Of a DNA stretch of 64,000 nt, positions 28,282 to 37,200 are shown piece after piece. The notes under the pieces were generated by a model. That model made no database searches. It was not told where the DNA came from and worked only from the letters and a program-made list of their open reading frames with translations. This DNA is from Bifidobacterium simiarum (GTDB taxonomy: Bacteria; Actinomycetota; Actinomycetes; Actinomycetales; Bifidobacteriaceae), in the NCBI RefSeq assembly GCF_002802905.1, contig NZ_PEBK01000005.1, forward strand, positions 62,346-126,345, given 5' to 3'. Both the position numbers and the translations under genes were made by a program. Within the stretch, counting starts at the first letter, position 1, and each line of letters begins with the position of its first letter.

Positions 28282-28386
28282 ATCTCTAATGAGAATCGCT
28301 GCATATGCAGGAAGCCTGTCTCGTTGAGATGCTGCAAATATAATATCGCGGGCCCTTCTTCTTTATGGCTATTCTTAGGTTCATGT

Positions 28387-28414
28387 TTGTTTTTATCAAT
28401 CAGTGTTGTATACT
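28387..28414 (+). promoter_or_regulatory. Candidate promoter of cas5c-cas8c-cas7-cas4-cas1-cas2
   Basis: TTGTTT (28387-28392) and TATACT (28409-28414) are 16 bp apart, 60 bp before cas5c. The -35 box lies within the target of the guide-like element. Confidence 0.6.
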
Positions 28415-28473
28415 CAGAAACCAAGAACCAAAAAAGGTTCTAATCAACTGCTCTCTCAATGAAAGGAGGGGCA

Positions 28474-29130
28474 ATGCCAATACGTTTGGAAGTTTGGGGA
28501 GAACGTGCTCTCTTTACCCGACCGGAGTTCAAAACCGAACGTGTCACCTATGATGTCATGACGCCATCGGCGGCACGTGGAATATTGGACGCCATCTTTT
28601 GGCATCCTGGTCTGTACTGGCGGGTTGATCGCATTCATGTGCTTAATCCCATCAGATTCGACAATATACGTCGTAACGAGGTTGACAGCGTCGTTGTCGC
28701 GAGCAAGATTCGTTCGATGGCGGAAGGCAACGGTGACGGCGGTGCGATTTACGCTTCAGAATCCATCCAGCAACGATCATCCATGGTATTGCGTGACGTC
28801 AGATATGTGATTGATGCGCATTTTGAACTATTGCGGAACAAAATGTCGCTGACCGATTCCGCGGCGAAGTTCCAAAATATCTTCGTGCGGCGTGCGTCCA
28901 AAGGACAGTGCTTCCATCATCCCTACTTCGGGACTCGCGAATTTCCCGCGAATTTCCGTTTGTGGGAAGGCGACGATGATCCCATCGGTTTTGAGCAGGG
29001 GCATCGTGAATTGGGCTACATGTTTTACGACTTCGACTACCATGATTCCGCCCATCCCAATCCGTTGTTCTTTCGGGCTGCGCTGGATAACGGTGTGCTG
29101 GATCTTGAATCAGTGGAGGTCCGATCATGA
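28474..29130 (+). CDS. cas5c: Type I-C Cas5c (Cas5d) crRNA endonuclease and Cascade subunit
   Basis: In type I-C there is no Cas6; Cas5c cuts the pre-crRNA at the base of the repeat hairpin and stays bound to the 5' handle. 218 aa with the RAMP opening IRLEVWGERALFTRPEFKTE, then TPSAARGILDAIFWHPGLYW typical of the family. The start is ATG 28474 with AAAGGAGGGG; an upstream ATG at 28459 lacks such a site. It overlaps cas8c by four bases (ATGA). Confidence 0.95.
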   Translation: MPIRLEVWGERALFTRPEFKTERVTYDVMTPSAARGILDAIFWHPGLYWRVDRIHVLNPIRFDNIRRNEVDSVVVASKIRSMAEGNGDGGAIYASESIQQRSSMVLRDVRYVIDAHFELLRNKMSLTDSAAKFQNIFVRRASKGQCFHHPYFGTREFPANFRLWEGDDDPIGFEQGHRELGYMFYDFDYHDSAHPNPLFFRAALDNGVLDLESVEVRS

Positions 29131-30911
29131 TTATCGACGATTTGTGCCATGAATATGACGTTTTGGTATCCAAGAATCAGGCGCCGGTCTACGGATATGA
29201 CAATATCAATGCGCCGTATGGTTTGGCCATTAATGACGATGGAACATTGATTGCGGTACATCCATTGGGGGATTTCAGTGGGAAGAAACCAAGAAATATC
29301 ATTTCGGTTCCTGCCCGTGTTACCCGATCCTCGGGCATTGCATCCAATTTCCTCTGCGACACCGTTGCTTACATGCTCGGCTATGACGCTAAAGGTAAGC
29401 CGGAGCGTGCAGCGCGGTCATTCAAAGCCTGTGGGGAACTGCATCATCTCATACTGAAAGGAGTCAAGGAGCCAGCGGCAGTTGCGGTATGCAAGTTCTT
29501 CGAACGTGAAGCTCAATGGGAGACCGCGCGTCGTCTGATGGGAGACATGGTCTGGGAAACCGCTCTGTCGATGAACTTCGTCTTGCAATACTCCGATGGT
29601 TTGCATACAGAATTTGTCGGAGATGTTGTTAGCGTGAAGGAAGCCTGGGATTCCTATTACAATCGCGAAGATCAGAACGATTCGGAGACGATAACCAGTC
29701 TGGTTTCCGGGAAAAAAATCATTCCGGAAAAAACCCATCCCAAAATCAAGGGGGTTGTTGGGGCTCAGTCATCTGGAGCCTCATTGATATCATTCAATGC
29801 CCCAGCGTTTTGCTCGCGTGGCGCCGAGCAAAACGAAAACGCACCGATGAGCAAGCGAGAAGCCTATGAATACACAACAGCGCTGAATGCATTGCTCAGG
29901 GATCAGGATCGAGTCCAACGTCTCGGTGACGATACGATCGTATCGTGGGCACGTTGCGGCGAGACCGCATATCCTGACTTGTTCGGCCATTTGCAAGGCC
30001 ACAAATCCAATGGATTGAATGAGTCAACGATCAAAGCGGCAATGAGCTCTCTGGCACAAGGCCATCCCTACGACTATGGAGGTATTCATCTTCGGCCTGA
30101 TGAGGAGTTCCATGTGCTTGCATTGACTCCTAATGCTGCACGACTATCGGTTCGTTTTTATTTGACCAATTCGTTCGGTGAATTCGCCCGCAATATTGAA
30201 CAGCATTATCGTGATACCGAGATTCTGCGGCCTGATCGCGACATGACGATTTTTCTGCCGACATGGCGTTTGCTTAATCAAACTATCAGACAGCAGAACA
30301 AGAACGTGAAAGTATCGACAGAACTAGCCGGAGCGGTTATGAAGGCGATACTGAACGGCACTGCATATCCGGTGACTCTGATCAATGCCGTGGAGCGTCG
30401 AATCAATGCTGAACGTGACATTTCCCCTGATAAGGCTGCGATTATCAAAGCATATTACCTACGCAAAACAACCAATGAGAAATTCAAGGAGGTGCTGCAA
30501 ATGAATATCAACACAGAGAGCGACTACCTGCCATATGTACTTGGGCGTTTGTTCTCCGTATATGAACAAATTCAGTTAGCGGCCATACCTAGTATCAAAA
30601 CAACAATCAAAGACAGGTATTTCACTGCGGCGGCAGCGACTCCAGCTCGTATATTCCCGATTCTGGGAAGGCTGGAAGTGCCTCATATGAGAAAATCTTG
30701 GGAATACGAAGGCCAGAAGAAGAATCTCGCCATGCTTCGTGATGAACTTGCCGAAAAGATAGGGGATCGTTATCCGGTCCGATTGACCCTTGAGGAGCAA
30801 GGGGCCTTTCAGCTTGGATACTACTTCGAGAACCAACGACGATTCATCAAGAAAAACAAGAACGTAGACAAGAACATAGACAATAACGGACAAGGAGCAG
30901 ACCATGACTGA
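29127..30911 (+). CDS. cas8c: Type I-C Cas8c large Cascade subunit
   Basis: 594 aa Csd1-type protein that recognises the PAM and opens the target. It begins with the family-typical IIDDLCHEYDVLV and GYDNINAPYGLAIN. The last 137 residues are probably also made separately as Cas11c (see the internal start at 30501). Overlaps cas5c by 4 bp and cas7 by 8 bp. Confidence 0.94.
   Translation: MIIDDLCHEYDVLVSKNQAPVYGYDNINAPYGLAINDDGTLIAVHPLGDFSGKKPRNIISVPARVTRSSGIASNFLCDTVAYMLGYDAKGKPERAARSFKACGELHHLILKGVKEPAAVAVCKFFEREAQWETARRLMGDMVWETALSMNFVLQYSDGLHTEFVGDVVSVKEAWDSYYNREDQNDSETITSLVSGKKIIPEKTHPKIKGVVGAQSSGASLISFNAPAFCSRGAEQNENAPMSKREAYEYTTALNALLRDQDRVQRLGDDTIVSWARCGETAYPDLFGHLQGHKSNGLNESTIKAAMSSLAQGHPYDYGGIHLRPDEEFHVLALTPNAARLSVRFYLTNSFGEFARNIEQHYRDTEILRPDRDMTIFLPTWRLLNQTIRQQNKNVKVSTELAGAVMKAILNGTAYPVTLINAVERRINAERDISPDKAAIIKAYYLRKTTNEKFKEVLQMNINTESDYLPYVLGRLFSVYEQIQLAAIPSIKTTIKDRYFTAAAATPARIFPILGRLEVPHMRKSWEYEGQKKNLAMLRDELAEKIGDRYPVRLTLEEQGAFQLGYYFENQRRFIKKNKNVDKNIDNNGQGADHD
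30501..30911 (+). CDS. cas11c: Internal cas11c small subunit within cas8c
   Basis: In known type I-C systems the Cas11c small subunit is translated from an internal start in cas8c. Here AAGGAGG (30486-30492) is followed after 8 bases by an in-frame ATG at 30501. The predicted 136-aa product begins MNINTESDYLPYVLGRLFSV and is mostly helical, ending in a Lys/Asn/Asp-rich tail. Position, strength of the ribosome site and size all fit. Confidence 0.8.
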   Translation: MNINTESDYLPYVLGRLFSVYEQIQLAAIPSIKTTIKDRYFTAAAATPARIFPILGRLEVPHMRKSWEYEGQKKNLAMLRDELAEKIGDRYPVRLTLEEQGAFQLGYYFENQRRFIKKNKNVDKNIDNNGQGADHD

Positions 30912-31836
30912 GCATACCCCCATCGAAAACCGTTATGATTTCACCATTCTTTTCGACGTGGAGAATGGTAACCCTAATGGGGATCCAGACTCTGGCAATA
31001 TGCCGCGTGTCGATATTGAAACCGGAAACGGGTTGGTAACAGATGTCTGCATCAAACGTAAGATTCGTGACTACGTGCAGTTGGCTATGGATGGTGAATT
31101 CCCTTGGCGTATTTACATCCAAAACAGAAAGACCCTCAATCGGCTGGATGCTGAGGCGCTAGAGGCCGAAGGTATTAAGGCCCCGCTTGAGAACAAGGAC
31201 CTTGCCAAGGAGATCAAGGCGCTGAAGAAGAATGATCCTAAGCTGGACCGTCGATTGCGAGACTACATGTGCGCTAATTTCTTTGATATCAGAACGTTTG
31301 GTGCCGTGATGACTACCTTTGTCAAAGGCAATCTGGCGAGTGGACAGGTGCGCGGGCCGGTCCAGTTGGGCTTTGCCCGCTCCATCGACCCCGTCGATGT
31401 GCAGGAGATTTCCATCACTCGTATCGCTGTAACGACGGAGGCCGACGCCGCAGAGAAGAACAACACGATGGGCAACAAGTTCATCATCCCGTATGGTCTG
31501 TATCGTATGAATGGTTATGTATCAGCCAAACTTGCCCAGAACATCACAGGTTTTTGCAATGAGGACCTTGATATGCTGTGGCAGGCAATTCTGAACATGT
31601 TCGAATTCGACCGTTCTGCCGCTCGCGGAAACATGGCCGTTCGCAAGTTGTACGTGTTCAAGCACAGCAGTGCACTCGGCGATGCTCCATCGTGGAAGCT
31701 GTTCGACGCCATCGATGTGCATAAACGTGATGACGTGGATGTCGCACGCCGCTTCAGCGACTATGACATCAAAGTGAACAAGGAAACAATTCCGTCCTCG
31801 ATAACAGTGGACGAACTGGTCGATCACGGAGTGTAA
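30904..31836 (+). CDS. cas7: Type I-C Cas7 (Csd2) backbone subunit
   Basis: 310 aa RAMP protein forming the Cascade backbone along the crRNA. The N-terminus RYDFTILFDVENGNPNGDPD and the later DIRTFGAVMTT and RGPVQLGFARSIDPV segments are characteristic. ATG at 30904 has AAGGAGCAGACC and overlaps the end of cas8c. Confidence 0.95.
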   Translation: MTEHTPIENRYDFTILFDVENGNPNGDPDSGNMPRVDIETGNGLVTDVCIKRKIRDYVQLAMDGEFPWRIYIQNRKTLNRLDAEALEAEGIKAPLENKDLAKEIKALKKNDPKLDRRLRDYMCANFFDIRTFGAVMTTFVKGNLASGQVRGPVQLGFARSIDPVDVQEISITRIAVTTEADAAEKNNTMGNKFIIPYGLYRMNGYVSAKLAQNITGFCNEDLDMLWQAILNMFEFDRSAARGNMAVRKLYVFKHSSALGDAPSWKLFDAIDVHKRDDVDVARRFSDYDIKVNKETIPSSITVDELVDHGV

Positions 31837-31923
31837 TGCCATTGATGCCGGAGCCGGGAGATTTTTGCTTTGTTTTCTCGACTCCGGCGTATGTACATTG
31901 TTTCTATAAGCAAGGGGGTGCCC

Positions 31924-32613
31924 ATGCCAGCGGATTATCCTGAGGACGATTGGTTGGCTCTTTCAGGGATTCAGCATTTTTCGTTTTGCAGGCGACAGTG
32001 GGCGCTGATTCACATTGAGCAGCAGTGGCAGGACAATTACCTTACGACTGCAGGTTCCCTGGAACATGATCGCGCGCATGATTATGCTCAGTCAGAGACG
32101 CGCGGTGATTTACTCATCATGCGTGATCTACGGGTATTTTCTCGTCGCCTAGGTATTACCGGTGCATGCGATGTTGTTGAATTCCGTCAAGATATCAATG
32201 GTGTACCCCTACAGGGACGGACTGGTAGCTGGTTGCCGTATCCTGTGGAATACAAGCACGGCAAACCTAAACGACTGGATGCGGATCGACTCCAGTTGTG
32301 TGCTGAGGCCATGTGCTTGGAAGAGATGCTGGCATGCCCTATTTCTGAAGGCGCGTTATTCTATCAACAGATCAAGCGGAGAGAGCGGGTTTCCTTCGAC
32401 TCTCAGTTGAAGGGGCAAGTCGCCGCAATGACACGTGAGATGCACGATTTGCTCAAACGCGGATATACTCCAAAAGTCAAACCGTCAAAGTCATGTCGTT
32501 CGTGTTCATTACGTGATATCTGTCTGCCAGAACTGAACAAAACGCTATCCGCTAGGAAATTCATTGAAGAAACGGTACACGCGGAAATCGGAGAAGGAGA
32601 TCCTCGGGGATGA
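31924..32613 (+). CDS. cas4: CRISPR-associated exonuclease Cas4
   Basis: 229 aa RecB-type nuclease with an iron-sulfur cluster, which trims prespacers and helps select the PAM in type I-C adaptation. Cys in HFSFCRRQW and the C-terminal CRSCSLRDIC set supply the cluster ligands; PVEYKHGKPK carries catalytic Glu and Lys. The frame opens at 31870, but MPADYPEDDWLALSG at 31924 with AAGGGGGTG upstream fits the family. Overlaps cas1 by 4 bp. Confidence 0.94.
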   Translation: MPADYPEDDWLALSGIQHFSFCRRQWALIHIEQQWQDNYLTTAGSLEHDRAHDYAQSETRGDLLIMRDLRVFSRRLGITGACDVVEFRQDINGVPLQGRTGSWLPYPVEYKHGKPKRLDADRLQLCAEAMCLEEMLACPISEGALFYQQIKRRERVSFDSQLKGQVAAMTREMHDLLKRGYTPKVKPSKSCRSCSLRDICLPELNKTLSARKFIEETVHAEIGEGDPRG

Positions 32614-33641
32614 GGCAGTTGCTCAATACGCTTTACGTCACTAGTGAGGACGCTTACTTATCGTTGGAAAATGACAACGTTGTCGTGCAGCAGGGGGATT
32701 CCGTTCTCGGGAAGATTCCGCTTCGATCTTTGGAGAGCATTATGGATTTCTCCTATAAAGGTGCTTCTCCGGCATTGATGGGAAAATGCGCTGAATTTGG
32801 TTTAGGTCTTTCGTTCTTCTCCCCAAGAGGACGATACTACTGTTCCGTACTTGGTGAGAAGAATCGCAATGTTCTTCTTCGACGTGAACAGTTCCGTTTC
32901 GCCGATGATGAGAGCGAGGCGTTGCCCTTTGCGCAATCATTTATCGTCGGGAAAATATACAACTGCCGTTGGGTTCTTGAGCGAACCAAACGTGACCACA
33001 CGCTGCGAGTTAACAGTGAACGTATCTCGGAGCAAAGTGAAAAACTACGGCAAGCCCTGTTGAATGCTTGTAAGTGCTCATCTGTAGATGGACTGCGTGG
33101 CGTGGAAGGACTGGCCGCTAAGGACTATTTCTTTACGTTTGATGATCTGATTCTGCGGAACAAAGACGATTTCTTCTTCCAGGAGCGGAGCCGTCGACCA
33201 CCGTTGGATCGGATGAACGCATTGCTGTCGTTCATATATGCATTGTTGACTAGTGATTGTGTCGCTGCCTTGCAAGGAGTGGGGCTCGATCCCTATGTGG
33301 GGTTTCTGCATACTGATAGGCCGGGAAGGGCCTCTCTAGCATTGGATCTTGTCGAGGAATTCCGTCCGGCCATTGCCGACCGGTTCGCACTGACTTTGGT
33401 CAATACCGGGAAGATTAAACCATCCCAGTTTGAGATTCGTGAGAATGGCGGAGTCTTCCTTTCCGATGAGGGTCGTAAAACCGTGCTTGCCGCATGGCAG
33501 AAACGCAAGCAAGAGACGATTACTCATCCATTTTTTAAGGAAAAGCTACAGTGGGGGTTGGTTCCTCATGCGCAGGCGCTGTTGTTGAGCCGTGCCATTC
33601 GCGGAGATTTAGATGCATATCCACCATTTATGTGGAAGTGA
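32610..33641 (+). CDS. cas1: CRISPR integrase Cas1
   Basis: 343 aa, type I-C form (begins RQLLNTLYVTSEDAYLSLEN). The C-terminal catalytic part has FLHTDRPGRASLALDLVEEFRP, containing the metal-binding His and acidic residues. With Cas2 it inserts new spacers at the leader end of the array. Confidence 0.95.
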   Translation: MRQLLNTLYVTSEDAYLSLENDNVVVQQGDSVLGKIPLRSLESIMDFSYKGASPALMGKCAEFGLGLSFFSPRGRYYCSVLGEKNRNVLLRREQFRFADDESEALPFAQSFIVGKIYNCRWVLERTKRDHTLRVNSERISEQSEKLRQALLNACKCSSVDGLRGVEGLAAKDYFFTFDDLILRNKDDFFFQERSRRPPLDRMNALLSFIYALLTSDCVAALQGVGLDPYVGFLHTDRPGRASLALDLVEEFRPAIADRFALTLVNTGKIKPSQFEIRENGGVFLSDEGRKTVLAAWQKRKQETITHPFFKEKLQWGLVPHAQALLLSRAIRGDLDAYPPFMWK

Positions 33642-33695
33642 TGCAATCGTAGAAAATGTGCATAGGAAAACAATAGCCTGGCAGAAACGAGATGA

Positions 33696-33989
33696 ATGAT
33701 GATGGTTGTTGTAACTTACGATGTCAACACGGAAACATCAGCAGGCAAACGACGATTGCGGAATGTCGCTAAAATCTGCATGAAGTACGGCCAGCGTGTG
33801 CAGAACAGTGTTTTCGAATGCTTAGTTACGCCGTCCGATTATCTATTGCTGAAGCATGATTTGTCGGCGATTATGGATGAGACATGTGACAGTCTGCGCT
33901 ACTACAATCTTGGATCGCGGTATTCTTCGAAGATTGAACATCATGGTGTAAAAAGACACATTCCAGTTGACGATGTGATGATGCTTTGA
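33696..33989 (+). CDS. cas2: Adaptation protein Cas2
   Basis: 97 aa, ferredoxin-like dimer that bridges Cas1. VVVTYDVNTET holds the conserved Asp; KYGQRVQNSVFECLV is typical of type I-C. Three consecutive ATGs (33696, 33699, 33702) make the exact start uncertain. Confidence 0.94.
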   Translation: MMMVVVTYDVNTETSAGKRRLRNVAKICMKYGQRVQNSVFECLVTPSDYLLLKHDLSAIMDETCDSLRYYNLGSRYSSKIEHHGVKRHIPVDDVMML

Positions 33990-34247
33990 TTGTCGACATT
34001 CAAGGCCTTCTACGAGTGCGATAAACAAGCTCTCATGAAATCTGGGATCTTTCGCACCGTCGTGATTGAATTTTTAGGAGACACTTTCGATTCTTCTTGA
34101 TGGTTGATAATTACAAAGTGGACGATTATATGGCAATTGCTGAGCAGCGACGTAGCTTTTCGTGAATATGCGACTGCCTATCCGCTATAATCAGCATCGG
34201 TAATGGAAGTCCCTTTCACATGCTGGAAAGGGCTGACCATTTCCGCG
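33990..34247 (+). other. CRISPR leader
   Basis: 258 bp, AT-rich and without a gene, between cas2 and the first repeat. New spacers enter at its right border. The stretch TGATTGAATTTTTAGG at about 34064 partly resembles the repeat end. Confidence 0.8.
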
Positions 34248-37200
34248 GTCGCCCCCTCCCACGAGGGGCGTGGATTGAAATCAGAGGATGTCGCCGCGGC
34301 GCACGCCCGTCGTGGTCGCCCCCTCCCACGAGGGGCGTGGATTGAAATACCAAGACCCAAGCCGGCCGCCAGATCTGGCAGGTCGCCCCCTCCCACGAGG
34401 GGCGTGGATTGAAATTAGCAAGGAGAGAAGGAACAAGGTGAACCCGAAGTCGCCCCCTCCCACGAGGGGCGTGGATTGAAATGCATACTGCGCGACCATC
34501 AGATGCACACTCTCCGTCGCCCCCTCCCACGAGGGGCGTGGATTGAAATTCGTCCATCAGGGACTCCATCAGCGCCGCCGCGGGTCGCCCCCTCCCACGA
34601 GGGGCGTGGATTGAAATAAGGGACAGGTCAACACCGGCGGCACCGTCAGCGGTCGCCCCCTCCCACGAGGGGCGTGGATTGAAATGCCTCGTCTGAGACC
34701 GCATTCCGCGGCCAGTCGGTCGCCCCCTCCCACGAGGGGCGTGGATTGAAATTGCCGCCTGCTGGACGTGCCGAAGACGACGGCCAAGTCGCCCCCTCCC
34801 ACGAGGGGCGTGGATTGAAATTTGGCCGTCCGCGCATTCACCGCCGTCTCGTGCAGTCGCCCCCTCCCACGAGGGGCGTGGATTGAAATACGTTCGACTC
34901 CGAGCGGCCGCCAAGGAGGCCGAGTCGCCCCCTCCCACGAGGGGCGTGGATTGAAATATGTTGGTTTCGGGGCCGATGCGGATGACCGAGTCGCCCCTCC
35001 CACGAGGGGCGTGGATTGAAATACCCACAACCGCTACACGCCCCTGCTGGACCGCGACGTCGCCCCTCCCACGAGGGGCGTGGATTGAAATACCGTGCCG
35101 CTGGTCCTGCCCGCCGCCGCATACATGTCGCCCCTCCCACGAGGGGCGTGGATTGAAATACCCGCCTCACCGAAGCCTTGAACTAAGGGAGGACGTCGCC
35201 CCTCCCACGAGGGGCGTGGATTGAAATCGTGTGCAGGCGCGCTATCTCTCCGCGCCGCAAGTCGCCCCTCCCACGAGGGGCGTGGATTGAAATACGATCG
35301 GCACGTGCATGTTCGTCATGTGCGTGCTGTCGCCCCTCCCACGAGGGGCGTGGATTGAAATGAATACGCGCTCCGCCCGAAAGCCGGCGAATGATGTCGC
35401 CCCTCCCACGAGGGGCGTGGATTGAAATCCACGTTATTGCGGGAGGGAGGCCATTTTGTTGGTCGCCCCTCCCACGAGGGGCGTGGATTGAAATGGCAAC
35501 GCCTTGAACCCACCACGATTGATCCGACCGTCGCCCCTCCCACGAGGGGCGTGGATTGAAATAAATGATCACTGCGATTTATCACCGTGCCCGGCAGTCG
35601 CCCCTCCCACGAGGGGCGTGGATTGAAATAGCCAGCCCACGGGGCAGCAGGCTCCCGCTCCCGTCGCCCCTCCCACGAGGGGCGTGGATTGAAATTTGGG
35701 CTGGGGTTTCGATGCGGGTTTCGAGCTGGTGTCGCCCCTCCCACGAGGGGCGTGGATTGAAATATTTCCTCGGAGGTGCAGGGGATGACGACGTGTTGTC
35801 GCCCCTCCCACGAGGGGCGTGGATTGAAATCTCTCCAATATGTGTGCAACCGGGCAGTTCGAGCGTCGCCCCTCCCACGAGGGGCGTGGATTGAAATACG
35901 CATACGTCCTGAAGCATGTCCTCGGTCTGGTCGAGTCGCCCCTCCCACGAGGGGCGTGGATTGAAATCACAGGATGTCACCACGACGTACCCCGTCCGTG
36001 CGTCGCCCCTCCCACGAGGGGCGTGGATTGAAATTGGCGGTGCCACCCCTAATCGTCAATGCCATTCCGTCGCCCCTCCCACGAGGGGCGTGGATTGAAA
36101 TTCGAACGCGGCGGCCATGCGCTGCTGCTGGCCCTGGTCGCCCCTCCCACGAGGGGCGTGGATTGAAATACCCCGAACGCCCTCGCATGGCTCCGCCAGC
36201 ACAGTCGCCCCTCCCACGAGGGGCGTGGATTGAAATGACTCCCGCACGGTCCACTAGGTGTTCGCGTCAACGTCGCCCCTCCCACGAGGGGCGTGGATTG
36301 AAATTCGGCCTCAACCGGTACTCGACCCCGTATGAGCGTCGCCCCTCCCACGAGGGGCGTGGATTGAAATACACTCACCGCATGGCTCAAGGCGCAGGTC
36401 ATCAGGTCGCCCCTCCCACGAGGGGCGTGGATTGAAATCGTGTCTCCGGACTCCAGTTCTGGCCGCCCAGCGTCGCCCCTCCCACGAGGGGCGTGGATTG
36501 AAATTCCTTGGGTAGGTTGGGTGCCGTTTCGCACGGCGGTCGCCCCTCCCACGAGGGGCGTGGATTGAAATCATCCGGCGAGGAAGGTGGAGAGGAGTGT
36601 TAGGGCGTCGCCCCTCCCACGAGGGGCGTGGATTGAAATGTGGTGTAGCTCTTCGGGATGCCGAGATACGCAGTCGCCCCTCCCACGAGGGGCGTGGATT
36701 GAAATACCGACATGGACGTCACCATGATGACCAACCTCGTCGCCCCTCCCACGAGGGGCGTGGATTGAAATATCCAATACCTGCCCGCCGACGCGGCCCT
36801 CGTGTGTCGCCCCTCCCACGAGGGGCGTGGATTGAAATAGGCTACGAGCGGGAACCGAACGCGACGAATCCTAGTCGCCCCTCCCACGAGGGGCGTGGAT
36901 TGAAATCATGTGAGTGTCACGTGGATGTCGGTGGTGCGGGTCGCCCCTCCCACGAGGGGCGTGGATTGAAATAGCCCGCAGGGCGACGACGACATCCGAT
37001 TGGACGGTCGCCCCTCCCACGAGGGGCGTGGATTGAAATCGACGAATCCGGCGCCCATCTGGGATGAGATCCGGTCGCCCCTCCCACGAGGGGCGTGGAT
37101 TGAAATTGGAAGCGCTGCGCCTCGTCGCTGCCGTCGGAGGTCGCCCCTCCCACGAGGGGCGTGGATTGAAATCTGCAAATCACTTCCTGACGGTCGATCA

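Noticed and set aside
28365-28553. A 62-aa plus-strand frame between cas3 and cas5c
   Set aside because: It spans the cas5c promoter and start in another frame and has no ribosome site; it is better explained by the regulatory region.
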